This document shows positions 1 through 8,031 of a stretch of DNA of 64,000 nucleotides, piece by piece. Position numbers and translations under genes: made by a program. How positions within the stretch are numbered: the stretch's first letter is position 1; the number at the start of each line of letters is the position of its first letter. Below the pieces are notes generated by a model. It was given only the letters and a program-made list of their open reading frames with translations, was not told the DNA's origin and made no database searches. The DNA lies in the NCBI RefSeq assembly GCF_024172165.1, contig NZ_JAMZEB010000002.1:4485501-4549500 (forward strand), written 5' to 3'. This DNA comes from Nonomuraea thailandensis (lineage in GTDB: Bacteria > Actinomycetota > Actinomycetes > Streptosporangiales > Streptosporangiaceae).

Positions 1-2261
1 AACGCCAGCGCCCGGACCTCGCCGCCGTGCCCGGCCAGCGGTGGTCCGAGCGGCCGGCCGGTGGCGCTGTCCCACAGGCGCACGGTGCCGTCCTGACCGG
101 CGGTGGCGAGGTAGCCGCCGTCGGGGGCGAAGGCCACGGCGTGGACGTGACCGGTGTGCCCGATGAGGGCGGCACCGCGCGCACGGGCCCAGGCCGCGTC
201 GTGCGCCCCGGCCGAGGCCGTCTCGGGCGCGCGGTCCGGCGCCGCCTCGCGATCCGGCGCCGCCTCGGGCTCGCGATCCGGCGCCGTGCCCGGCGAGCCG
301 GGCGCGGCCACGTCCCAGAGGCGGGCCGTCCGGTCCTCGCTCGCCGTCGCGAGCAGCGTGCCGCCCGGGGCGAAGGCCAGCGACGTGACCGGGAGGGTGT
401 GGGCGCGCAGCAGGCCGAGGCGCCTGCCGGTCGCCGTCTCCCACAGCAGCACCGTGCCGTCCGAGGCGCCGGCGGCCAGCACGGCGCCGGTGCCGTCGAA
501 AGCCGCCGCGGTGATCCGCCCCGACTGCCCGGACGCGGTCCCGCCCCTGGCCTTGCCCTCGGGCAGCGCCCAGACCTGGACCTCGGCGTCCGGAACGGCC
601 GTGGCCTCCTGGACGGCCGTGGCGAGCAGGCGCCCGTCCGGGCTGTAGGCGAGAGGACGGCCGCGCACGGAGGAGGGCCCGCCGAGGATGGCGGTGTGCA
701 GGCCGTGCCCGGCGTCGTCGCTCCCTGAGGCGGCCAGCGAGCGGCCGTCGCGGCTGACCGCCAGCCCGTCCACGAGGTCGTCGGGCCGGATGCGCAGCCG
801 CTCGCCGCGCCAGCGGGCCGCGCGCACGTCCCACGACCAGAGGCTGCCGTAGCCGGGCCGGGTCCCGTCGTACGGCTGGACCACGAGCCGCCCGGCGTCG
901 CCGCTCAGCACCGCCTGCGTGCTGTCGCGGCGCTCGTACCAGCGGGCGGGGACCGGCCGGTCGGCCGGGACCCGGCCGTCGCCGCCGGGGAGCGTGAGCG
1001 GGTGGCGGGTGCCGCGCGGGATCCGCCACAGGCGTACGGTCGCGTCGGCGCCCGCGCTGGCCAGCAGGTTCCCGCCGGGGCTGAAGGCGACGGCGTTGAC
1101 GGCGTGCGTGTGCCCGGTCAGCGGCTCCCCCAGCGGGCGGCGGCCCCGCACGTCCCAGAGCCTGATCGTGTGGTCCTGGCTCGCGGTGGCCAGGACGCGG
1201 CCGTCCGGGCTGAAGGCCGCCGAGGTGACCAGGCCGGTGTGTCCGGTGAGCGGCCGGCCGGCGGGCCGGCGGGTGGCGACGTCCCAGAGCTGGACGTGCT
1301 CGCTGCCCGTGGTGCCGGCCAGCAACCCGCCTCCGGGGCTGAACGCGAGCGCGGCCACCTCCTCGCGGGGCTCGGGCGTCACGCTGCCGGCGGCCGGTTC
1401 GAGCGGGTCGCCCGTCAGCATGCCCGACTCGGCGTCGAACGTCCTGATCGGGCCGCCCGGGTAGGCGGCCGCGATGAGCGTGCCGTCGGGGCTGAACGCG
1501 ACCGGTCCCGGAGCGCCGTCGAGCGAGCGCAGCGCGGCGACCGGGGCACCGGTGCGGACGTCCCACAGCGTGGACGCGCCCGCGGAGCCGGCGGTCGTGG
1601 CCAGCAGGGACCCGTCGGGGCTGAAGGCGGTCCACTGCCTGGCCCAGGGGGTGCTGCCGCCGCCGGTCCACGCCTGGCGGGTGGTGGTGTCCCAGACGCG
1701 TACGCCCCCGTCGGCGCCGGCCACGGCCAGGTGGCCGCCGTCGGCGCTGTACGCCACGGACATGCCGTCGCCCTGCTCCTCCCCCACCGGCCACGGCACG
1801 GGGGTGAGCCCGGAGACGTCCCACAGGCGCAGCGGCGCGGCCCTGCCGGTCGCCGCGAGCGTGGCGCCGTCGGGGCTGAACGCGACCGAGTGCACCTCAC
1901 CGGGCAGGCCGCGCAGCACGGCGAGCTGCGGCGCGGCCACCGCTGCCCGGATCGCGGCGCGGGTCTCGGCGCGGGTCCCGGCGCGGGTCTCGGGGGCGGG
2001 CGGGGCGATCCGGGCGGCGGCCACCGCGAGCAGCCGGGCGAGCCGGGGCTCGGTGGCCGCGAGGACCTGGCTCTGGGCGACGAGCCGCCGGCTGAGCGCC
2101 AGGTCGCGCTGGGCGAGGGCTCGATCGCGCTCGGCGCCGGCCCGTACGTTCATGACCGCCAGGACCGCGGTGGTGGCCACGAGCACGACCACCACGACCA
2201 CCGCGGCGGCTCTCCCCCACCCGCGACGGGGCCTGGCCATTGAGCGCAGCCGCTCGAACAC
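1..2261 (-). CDS. membrane-anchored WD40-repeat protein (C-terminus cut by window edge)
   Basis: The minus-strand frame stays open from a GTG at 2261 to the window start, giving 753 visible codons. The GTG has a good ribosome site (GGAGGT about 5 bases upstream) and an in-frame TGA lies just before it. The N-terminus is basic, then a Val/Ala-rich transmembrane segment spans about residues 17-38, followed by a charged helical stretch (RDLALSRRLVAQSQ). From about residue 115 on, repeats of the type AFSPDG...LA(S/T)A..D.T(V/I)RLWD recur every 40-45 residues, the hallmark of WD40 blades. This architecture matches the C-terminal part of actinobacterial WD40 proteins that often carry an N-terminal NTPase or kinase; here the TM segment comes first. 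Short Ala/Pro/Asp/Arg repeats (DNA about 225-300 and 1950-1995) lie in linkers. It is probably an extracytoplasmic or membrane-associated protein scaffold; the partner is unknown. Confidence 0.85.
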   Translation of the reverse strand, partial: MFERLRSMARPRRGWGRAAAVVVVVVLVATTAVLAVMNVRAGAERDRALAQRDLALSRRLVAQSQVLAATEPRLARLLAVAAARIAPPAPETRAGTRAETRAAIRAAVAAPQLAVLRGLPGEVHSVAFSPDGATLAATGRAAPLRLWDVSGLTPVPWPVGEEQGDGMSVAYSADGGHLAVAGADGGVRVWDTTTRQAWTGGGSTPWARQWTAFSPDGSLLATTAGSAGASTLWDVRTGAPVAALRSLDGAPGPVAFSPDGTLIAAAYPGGPIRTFDAESGMLTGDPLEPAAGSVTPEPREEVAALAFSPGGGLLAGTTGSEHVQLWDVATRRPAGRPLTGHTGLVTSAAFSPDGRVLATASQDHTIRLWDVRGRRPLGEPLTGHTHAVNAVAFSPGGNLLASAGADATVRLWRIPRGTRHPLTLPGGDGRVPADRPVPARWYERRDSTQAVLSGDAGRLVVQPYDGTRPGYGSLWSWDVRAARWRGERLRIRPDDLVDGLAVSRDGRSLAASGSDDAGHGLHTAILGGPSSVRGRPLAYSPDGRLLATAVQEATAVPDAEVQVWALPEGKARGGTASGQSGRITAAAFDGTGAVLAAGASDGTVLLWETATGRRLGLLRAHTLPVTSLAFAPGGTLLATASEDRTARLWDVAAPGSPGTAPDREPEAAPDREAAPDRAPETASAGAHDAAWARARGAALIGHTGHVHAVAFAPDGGYLATAGQDGTVRLWDSATGRPLGPPLAGHGGEVRALA

Positions 2262-2381
2262 CGCGGACCTCCACGGACGACGGGGTCACCCGTCACGGTA
2301 GACCCCGTCGCCGCCCGGCTGCCCTCACCGCGGGCGTCTCGATTCCGTTCTTGCCGGGAAGTCCCGATAGGTTCGGCCTCC

Positions 2382-3278
2382 ATGATGGAAACAGACGTCA
2401 TCGGCCAGGCCCTGCTGCGTGCCTTCGCGGACCGGGGGATCGAGGCGACGCTGCCCGGCCCCTCCACGATCAGCATCACCCTGGCGGGCGGCTCCAGCGC
2501 GAACGCCGACATCGCCGCGTGGCGCGAGCACGCCCAGGGCCTCGGCCCCGACGGCCTGGCGGAGGCCGCGGCGGCCTACGCCGACCAGGCGGCCAGGGCG
2601 TTCGAGCGCGCCTCCGCCGAGATCCCCGAGCAGGACCTGCGGGTGCGGCTGTACCCGGAGGAGGCACTCGGCGACCTGCTCGGCGGGCTGGTGGCCAGGC
2701 GGCTGGCCCCCGGGCTGGCCGAGGCCGTCGTGATCGACTACCCCGACTCGATCGTGCCGCTCGACCGGGCCAGGCTCGGCGAGCTGCGGGAGCAGTCCGT
2801 CTTCGGCGCGGCGCTGCAGCACTCGATCGACAAGGAGCCGCACTACGCCGAGTCCGCCACCGTCCACGGCGTGCCGGTCACGCACGTCGGCGGCACCCAC
2901 CACTACGTCGGCGCGCACGCGCACGTCCTGCGCCGGCACACCGGGCAGGCGCCGCACGGAGCGCTGGTGTCCTTCCCGCTGCCCGAGTACATGCTCGTTC
3001 ACGAGATCGGCGACGTGCACCTGTTCGCCGCGATGGAGGCGTTGCAGGACCTGTCCCGGCAGCTCTTCGACTCCGGGGACAAGCCGGTCAGCCCGCAGGT
3101 CTACTGGTGGCGGCCCGGCGCGTACGAGGAGCAGCCCGAGCCGCAGGCCCTGTACGGCACGCTCGTGCCCGACCTGCGCCCGGTCGGCATCCAGGTCGAC
3201 CACCAGGAGAAGAGCGTCGCCTTCCTGACCGCCGACACCGACGAGCTGGTCGAGCTCTGGATGCGCGCCCGCGAATGA
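2382..3278 (+). CDS. uncharacterised cytoplasmic protein, 298 aa
   Basis: The open frame has typical high-GC codon use and an ATG start (a second ATG follows directly, so the start is at residue 1 or 2). No signal peptide or membrane segment is visible. The first 110 residues are Ala-rich and helical. The middle contains a conserved-looking VTHVGGTHHYVGAHAHVLRR stretch and then FPLPEYMLVHEIGD, which resembles proteins that measure or bind something rather than classic enzymes. I do not recognise the family with certainty; a distant link to the DUF1444/YtpQ group is possible but unproven. It is divergent from the WD40 gene, with about 120 bases between the starts. Confidence 0.7.
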   Translation: MMETDVIGQALLRAFADRGIEATLPGPSTISITLAGGSSANADIAAWREHAQGLGPDGLAEAAAAYADQAARAFERASAEIPEQDLRVRLYPEEALGDLLGGLVARRLAPGLAEAVVIDYPDSIVPLDRARLGELREQSVFGAALQHSIDKEPHYAESATVHGVPVTHVGGTHHYVGAHAHVLRRHTGQAPHGALVSFPLPEYMLVHEIGDVHLFAAMEALQDLSRQLFDSGDKPVSPQVYWWRPGAYEEQPEPQALYGTLVPDLRPVGIQVDHQEKSVAFLTADTDELVELWMRARE

Positions 3279-3304
3279 CCGGGAGGGCCTCCAGGCCGCC
3301 CTGA

Positions 3305-3356
3305 ACGGCGCTCGCAGACGGCGCTCGCAGACGGCGCTCGCAGACGGCGCTCGCAG
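3305..3356. repeat. four tandem 13-bp repeats
   Basis: The unit ACGGCGCTCGCAG occurs four times in a row without mismatch, followed by a partial fifth copy. It sits between the stop of the upstream unknown gene and the end of the convergent lipoprotein gene, so it is intergenic. A looser duplication (GCGACGACCTC, twice) lies just downstream at about 3375-3412. Confidence 0.85.
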
Positions 3357-3426
3357 ACGGCGCCGCATGGGGGACGCGACGACCTCGTCGCATCGGGGAG
3401 GCGACGACCTCAGGGCGCTGCGGCGC

Positions 3427-4743
3427 TCATGACGGCACGTCGCGGGTCTCGAAGCGCGACACCGCCTGCTTCCCGTCCGTCACCACGACGGCCGAGTCGT
3501 CCTCTCCCCTGACGAACACGAGCTCGTCGTCCCCGTCGCCGTCGTAGTCGCCCGCCGCCAGCGGAGCGGCCTCGCCCAGGCCCGCGACTGCCCCGCCCGG
3601 CACGAGGCCGCCCGCGCCGCCCCAGAAGACCTTCGGCGCGGTGGCGCTCACGTGCCGGGACGGCGCCGCGCCGCCGAAGGCGAGGTCGTCGCGGCCGTCG
3701 CCGTCGAAGTCGCCGGAGACGGCGGCGCCGGCGGAGCCCTTGAAGACCGCCTGCCGACCGTCGCCGTAGTAGACCGTCAGCGTGCGGTGCACGGAGGGCG
3801 GCTCGGTCTCGTAGCCGGGCTCGTTGTTGCGGCTGCCGTCGTCGCCGACCGCGACGTCCCTGGCGCCGTCGCCGTCGAAGTCGCCGAACGCGGCCGACAT
3901 GCCCGGGTTGAGCGTCCTGCCGGTCTTCTGCAGGCCGCCGGGGCCGGCGGCGAGCAGCCGGCCGCTGACCTGCTCGCCGTCGTCGCCCTCGTGGACGAGC
4001 AGCGCGGTGGCGCGGCGGCCGTCGATCCCGTCGGCGGTCATCCTCCAGAAGTCCCCGCCGGTCGGCGACGGCCGGGTCTCGCTGCGGGCCGGGGCGCCCT
4101 GCCTGGTGAACGGCCCGTACAGGAGGGTCAGGTCCGCGGCGAGCCCGCCGGACGCGGGCGGGGTGGCCATCGCCACGTCGGCGGCGCCGTCGCCGTCGAA
4201 GTCGCCCGCGACGGCGCGGGAGCCGGCCGGCTCGGTCGTCGCGGGCCGGCGCACGGGTGTGGGGCGGGTCGTCGCCGCGATGCCGCTCCTGCCTCCCCAG
4301 AAGATGTGCGCGCCCTGCGGCTCGCCGTCCGGCCCTCCGTAGGCGAGGACGTCGCCGAAGCCGTCGCCGTCGAGATCGGCCCTGATGCCGCCGCCGATCA
4401 GCCACGAGGTGAACGTGCCGGGCGGCACCACCGCCCCCTTCGCGGGGACGAGCCCTGCCGCCGAGCCGGGGACGACGCCCAGGCGCCTGCCGTCCGCGGG
4501 GCCGAACTCCGCCACCAGGTCCGCGTACCCGTCGCCGTTGACGTCGTCGGGCTGCCCGCTCCTGGCCGGGGCCGAGGCGGACCCGGAGCGGGGTGAGGCC
4601 GTCGTAGGGCCAGGCGGTGCGGTGGCCGGCGGCGTGCTGGACCCGGGGGCGGGCGAGGCCGCCGGCCCATCAGCGTGCGATCCGCCCCCGCAGCCCGCGA
4701 GCGTCATGGCCGCCACCAGCAAGATCATCGACTGTCGCCGCAC
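3427..4743 (-). CDS. FG-GAP/VCBS repeat lipoprotein
   Basis: The N-terminus is a lipoprotein signal: basic MRRQSMILL, a short hydrophobic core and the lipobox LAGC. A Ser/Pro/Thr-rich linker follows to about residue 65. The rest contains at least six DxDGDG calcium-binding loops (DVNGDGYADL, DLDGDGFGDV, DFDGDGAADV, DFDGDGARDV, DFDGDGRDDL, DYDGDGDDEL), spaced as in integrin-alpha-like FG-GAP beta-propellers. It is therefore a secreted, membrane-anchored propeller likely to bind calcium and an extracellular ligand. No catalytic domain is seen. It is transcribed away from the EEP-family gene, with a short inverted repeat between them. Confidence 0.88.
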   Translation of the reverse strand: MRRQSMILLVAAMTLAGCGGGSHADGPAASPAPGSSTPPATAPPGPTTASPRSGSASAPARSGQPDDVNGDGYADLVAEFGPADGRRLGVVPGSAAGLVPAKGAVVPPGTFTSWLIGGGIRADLDGDGFGDVLAYGGPDGEPQGAHIFWGGRSGIAATTRPTPVRRPATTEPAGSRAVAGDFDGDGAADVAMATPPASGGLAADLTLLYGPFTRQGAPARSETRPSPTGGDFWRMTADGIDGRRATALLVHEGDDGEQVSGRLLAAGPGGLQKTGRTLNPGMSAAFGDFDGDGARDVAVGDDGSRNNEPGYETEPPSVHRTLTVYYGDGRQAVFKGSAGAAVSGDFDGDGRDDLAFGGAAPSRHVSATAPKVFWGGAGGLVPGGAVAGLGEAAPLAAGDYDGDGDDELVFVRGEDDSAVVVTDGKQAVSRFETRDVPS

Positions 4744-4808
4744 AGCCCGACAGCCTAGGGCAGCGGGCCGTGCTTCCTCATGCTCCGGCGGGCCCGATCC
4801 TCATGTGG

Positions 4809-4830
4809 CGTTAAGAAAGCCCGCTTAACG
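4809..4830. promoter_or_regulatory. inverted repeat between divergent genes
   Basis: CGTTAAG (4809-4815) and CTTAACG (4824-4830) form a perfect 7-bp inverted repeat around an 8-base spacer. It lies between the divergent lipoprotein and EEP genes, where an operator would be expected. It argues that the + strand gene starts downstream of it. Confidence 0.45.
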
Positions 4831-4839
4831 TGGGCGGCT

Positions 4840-5832
4840 GTGCTGGTGCGAGAGGCTGTGGAGACGGAGCGGCGGGCACGGCCCCGCCCGGTGTGGCGCA
4901 GGCGGGTGGCCGCCGGGGTGGCGGTGCTGTTCGCGGCGGGGACCTCCGTGCGGCTCGGCGGGCTGGAGGCGGGCGTCTTCCTGGTGCCGATGGTCTCCTT
5001 CACGCCCTACTTCGCCGTGGCCGCGCTGCTGACGCTGGGGGTCGCGGCGCTCCTGCGCAGCCGCGCCGCGATCGCGATCATGCTGGCGGTGTGCGCCTGC
5101 CTGGCCTGGTGCGTGCTGCCGCGGGCGATCGGCGGCGGCGAGGCCTCCGCCGGCGGCCGGGCGCTGCGGGTGCTGACGGCCAACCTCAACGGCGGGCGCG
5201 GCGACGCGGCGGTGATCGTCGACCTGGCGCGCAGGCTGGACGTGGACGTGCTGAGCATCCAGGAGCTGACGTACTCGGCTCGGGAACGGCTGGCGGCGGC
5301 CGGGCTGACGGAGCTGCTGCCGTACCACGTCGGCAGGGCCGACTTCCGCGGCCCGGAGGGCAGCGGCGTCTACTCGCGCCATCCGATGACCGAGCGCACG
5401 GGGCTGTTCCAGCCGGTCGGGCACCACATGCCGGTGGTGGAGGTGTCACCGCCCGGCGGGCCCGCCGTGGAGGTGGTGGTCGTGCACCCGGTCGCGCCCG
5501 TGCCCTCGACGGTGCCGGAGTGGGAGGCGGGGCTGTCCGCCCTGCCGCCCGCGCCCGCCTCCGGGCCGCCCAGGATCCTGGCGGGCGACTTCAACGCCAC
5601 CCTCGACCACGCGGTCTTCCGCCGGCTGCTGGACACCGGCTACACGGACGCGGCGGCCTCCACGGGGCAGGGGCTGGTCCCGACCTGGCCGCACGGGCGC
5701 TCGCTGCCTCCCCTGGTGGCCATCGACCACGTGCTGACGGACGGGCGGGCGTCGGCGGCGGGGGTGCAGGTGTTCGACGTGCCGGGCTCCGATCATCGCG
5801 CGCTCTTCGCGGACCTGCGGATCAAGGGCTGA
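4840..5832 (+). CDS. membrane endonuclease/exonuclease/phosphatase family protein
   Basis: About 330 residues. After a basic N-terminus come two or three hydrophobic segments (about residues 23-90), then the EEP fold: ANLNGG (first metal/Asn motif), DVLSIQELT (catalytic Glu), a GDFNAT box (Asp/Asn catalytic pair) and a terminal GSDHRALFADL (Asp-His pair). All core residues of this Mg-dependent phosphodiesterase superfamily are present. The catalytic domain probably faces outside the membrane; the substrate (nucleic acid, lipid or nucleotide) cannot be told. The start is uncertain: ATG 4780 would put the inverted repeat inside the gene, while GTG 4840, 4846 or 4858 keep it upstream. GTG 4840 is used here. 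Confidence 0.82.
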   Translation: MLVREAVETERRARPRPVWRRRVAAGVAVLFAAGTSVRLGGLEAGVFLVPMVSFTPYFAVAALLTLGVAALLRSRAAIAIMLAVCACLAWCVLPRAIGGGEASAGGRALRVLTANLNGGRGDAAVIVDLARRLDVDVLSIQELTYSARERLAAAGLTELLPYHVGRADFRGPEGSGVYSRHPMTERTGLFQPVGHHMPVVEVSPPGGPAVEVVVVHPVAPVPSTVPEWEAGLSALPPAPASGPPRILAGDFNATLDHAVFRRLLDTGYTDAAASTGQGLVPTWPHGRSLPPLVAIDHVLTDGRASAAGVQVFDVPGSDHRALFADLRIKG

Positions 5833-5915
5833 GCCGGCGGCGCCGAATAACCGTGGGGGAGAATTTCAATTCGGCGATGTCCCGCCCGATCCGCCCATGA
5901 CGTGAATATGAGACA

Positions 5916-5939
5916 CCTGCATAAAGTTGTTTAAGCAGG
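5916..5939. promoter_or_regulatory. 24-bp near-perfect palindrome upstream of MMPL gene
   Basis: Arms CCTGCATAAA (5916-5925) and TTTAAGCAGG (5930-5939) are inverted with one mismatch around a GTTG centre. It lies in the AT-richer 170-bp leader of the MMPL gene and overlaps the candidate -35 element, the arrangement of a repressor operator. The cognate regulator is not obvious among the neighbours. Confidence 0.5.
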
Positions 5940-5955
5940 ATCGGGAATTTATGGT
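5927..5955 (+). promoter_or_regulatory. candidate sigma-70-type promoter for MMPL gene
   Basis: TTGTTT (5927-5932) and TATGGT (5950-5955) are separated by 17 bases, a good spacing for a vegetative promoter. Predicted transcription would begin about 40 bases before the TTG start at 6004. Confidence 0.4.
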
Positions 5956-6003
5956 CTACGTGCCGGCCGGCACTTTCACACCGAGGCCGGGGGTGGGCGG
6001 GAA

Positions 6004-8031
6004 TTGTCGGTTTTGTTTCGTATGGGGGCTGCGCGGAAAATCGCGGCCGGCGTGGTCGTCGCATGGGTGGCCATCGCCGTCGCGGCCGTGCTCGCGAGCG
6101 GTCCGCTCGACGACGTCCGCGTCACCAGCGGCAGCTCGATGCTGGCCCGGGGCGCCGAGTCGGCCCGCGTCCTCCACCTGCTGGCCGAGCAGTCCGGCCG
6201 GGTGGTCCCCGCCCTCGTGATCTACGAACGCCCCGGGCCGCTCCAGCGGGACGACCTCAGGGCGGCCCGGCAGGACCTGCGGCAGTTCGCGAGCGTCCCC
6301 GGCGTGGTCGGCACGGCGTCCGCGCCCGTGCCCAGCGCCGACGGGCACGCGCTCCAGGTCACCGTGCTGCTGTCCGGCAAGCCCGGCGTGCTCGTCAGCC
6401 CGCTGGTCGAGCAGTTGCGCCAGATCACCGCGGAGGGCAGCCCGCCGGGGCTGATCAGCCACGTGAGCGGCGCGGGCGGCGCCGCCGCCGACTACGTCGA
6501 CTCCTTCCGCCGGGTCGACGGCACGCTGCTGGCGCTGAGCCTCGTCGTGGTGCTCCTGGTGCTGCTCGCCGTCTACCGCAGCCCCGTCCTGTGGGTGATC
6601 CCCATGCTGGCCGTGGTGGTGGCCTACCTGTGCTCCGCCGCGGCCGTCTACGTGCTGGCCCGCTCCGGGCTGATGACGCTCAGGGCCGCCACGCCCGAGG
6701 TGTTCACCGTGCTGGTGTTCGGCGTGGCCACCGACTACGCGCTGCTGCTCGTCGCCCGCTACCGCGAGCGGCTGCGCGCGACCGCGGACCAGGCGGCGGC
6801 GCTGAAGGACGCGCTGTCGGGCGGCATCCGCACGGTCGTGGCCTCGGCCCTCACCGTGGCGGGCGGCGTCGGCTGCCTCGTGGTGGCCGACACGCACGCG
6901 CTGCGCTCCATCGGCGTGGCGGCCGCCGTCGGGATCCTGATCACGACGGTCGTGATGGTGACGCTGCTGCCCGCGCTGATGCTCCTGGGCGGGCGGCGGG
7001 CGTTCTGGCCGAGCACGCCGCGCCCCGGGGAGACGGCGCGCGACGGGCTGTGGCGGGGCGTGGCGGGCTTCGTCGGCCAGCGCCCCCGCCTCGCCTGGGC
7101 GGGCTCCGCCCTGCTGCTGACCATGCTCTGCATGGGCCTGACCACGCTCGACGCCTCGGGCATCCCGCCGTCGTCCCTGTTCACGATGCGTACCGACTCC
7201 GTGGCCGGCTACGACGCCCTGCGGCGGCACTACCCGGCCAGCGCCCCCGTCGTGGTCATGGCCAGACAGGACAGGAGCGCCGCCGTGGAGCAGGCGGTGC
7301 ACACGGCGGAGGGCGTGGTGGCGATGCGGCCGGGGCCGCCCGCCCCGTGGCGCACGTTCGACGTCGTGCTCGCCGCGGAGCCGAACACGCCGGAGGCGCA
7401 GCGCCTGGTGGAGGACCTGCGCGGCGCCGTGCGCGCCGCGGCGGGAGGCGCGGCCCTGGTGGGCGGGTTCACCACCGAGCTGCTCGACGTGCAGGCCGCG
7501 GTCCTCGACGACGCGCTCCTCGTCGTGCCGCTGATCCTGCTGGTCGTCGGGCTGATCCTGGTCGTCCTGCTGCGCTCGCTGGTGGCGCCGCTGCTGCTGA
7601 TGGGCACGGTGGTGCTGTCGTTCGCGGCCACGCTGGGGTTGTGCTCGGCGCTGTTCACCCAGTTGCTGGGCTATCCGGTCGTCGACGCGTCGTTCGCCCT
7701 GTACGCGTTCGTCTTCCTCATGGCCTTCGGCATCGACTACAACATCTTCCTGATGGCCCGCGTACGCGAGGAGGCCGTCCGGCTCGACACCCGCGAGGCG
7801 ACCCTGCGCGCCCTGCGCGCCACCGGCGGCGTCATCACCGCGGCCGGGGTGGTGCTGGCGGCGGCGTTCTTCGTGCTGACCGTGCTGCCGCTGGTGCCGG
7901 TCGTGCAGCTCGGGCTGCTGGTGGCGATCGGGGTCGTGATCGACACGGTGGTCGTGCGGTCGTTCCTCGTGCCGGCGCTGGCCCATCACATGGGGCGGCG
8001 GATCTGGTGGCCGGCACGTGCCGCTTCGTGA
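6004..8031 (+). CDS. MMPL/RND-family lipid exporter
   Basis: 675 residues with the two-fold MMPL layout: one N-terminal TM helix, a soluble loop domain (about 40-165), five TM helices, another TM helix near residue 360, a second loop domain and five more TM helices. The TM motifs FGVATDYALLLVARYRERL and FGIDYNIFLMARVREEA carry the Asp-Tyr pairs used for proton coupling in MmpL3-like transporters. These proteins flip or export lipids and lipopeptides across the plasma membrane. The start is TTG 6004; ATG 6022 is an alternative. The neighbour PAP2 gene overlaps its 3' end, and the ceramide-type genes follow, so export of the lipid product is a reasonable inference. A palindrome and promoter lie upstream. 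Confidence 0.9.
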   Translation: MSVLFRMGAARKIAAGVVVAWVAIAVAAVLASGPLDDVRVTSGSSMLARGAESARVLHLLAEQSGRVVPALVIYERPGPLQRDDLRAARQDLRQFASVPGVVGTASAPVPSADGHALQVTVLLSGKPGVLVSPLVEQLRQITAEGSPPGLISHVSGAGGAAADYVDSFRRVDGTLLALSLVVVLLVLLAVYRSPVLWVIPMLAVVVAYLCSAAAVYVLARSGLMTLRAATPEVFTVLVFGVATDYALLLVARYRERLRATADQAAALKDALSGGIRTVVASALTVAGGVGCLVVADTHALRSIGVAAAVGILITTVVMVTLLPALMLLGGRRAFWPSTPRPGETARDGLWRGVAGFVGQRPRLAWAGSALLLTMLCMGLTTLDASGIPPSSLFTMRTDSVAGYDALRRHYPASAPVVVMARQDRSAAVEQAVHTAEGVVAMRPGPPAPWRTFDVVLAAEPNTPEAQRLVEDLRGAVRAAAGGAALVGGFTTELLDVQAAVLDDALLVVPLILLVVGLILVVLLRSLVAPLLLMGTVVLSFAATLGLCSALFTQLLGYPVVDASFALYAFVFLMAFGIDYNIFLMARVREEAVRLDTREATLRALRATGGVITAAGVVLAAAFFVLTVLPLVPVVQLGLLVAIGVVIDTVVVRSFLVPALAHHMGRRIWWPARAAS

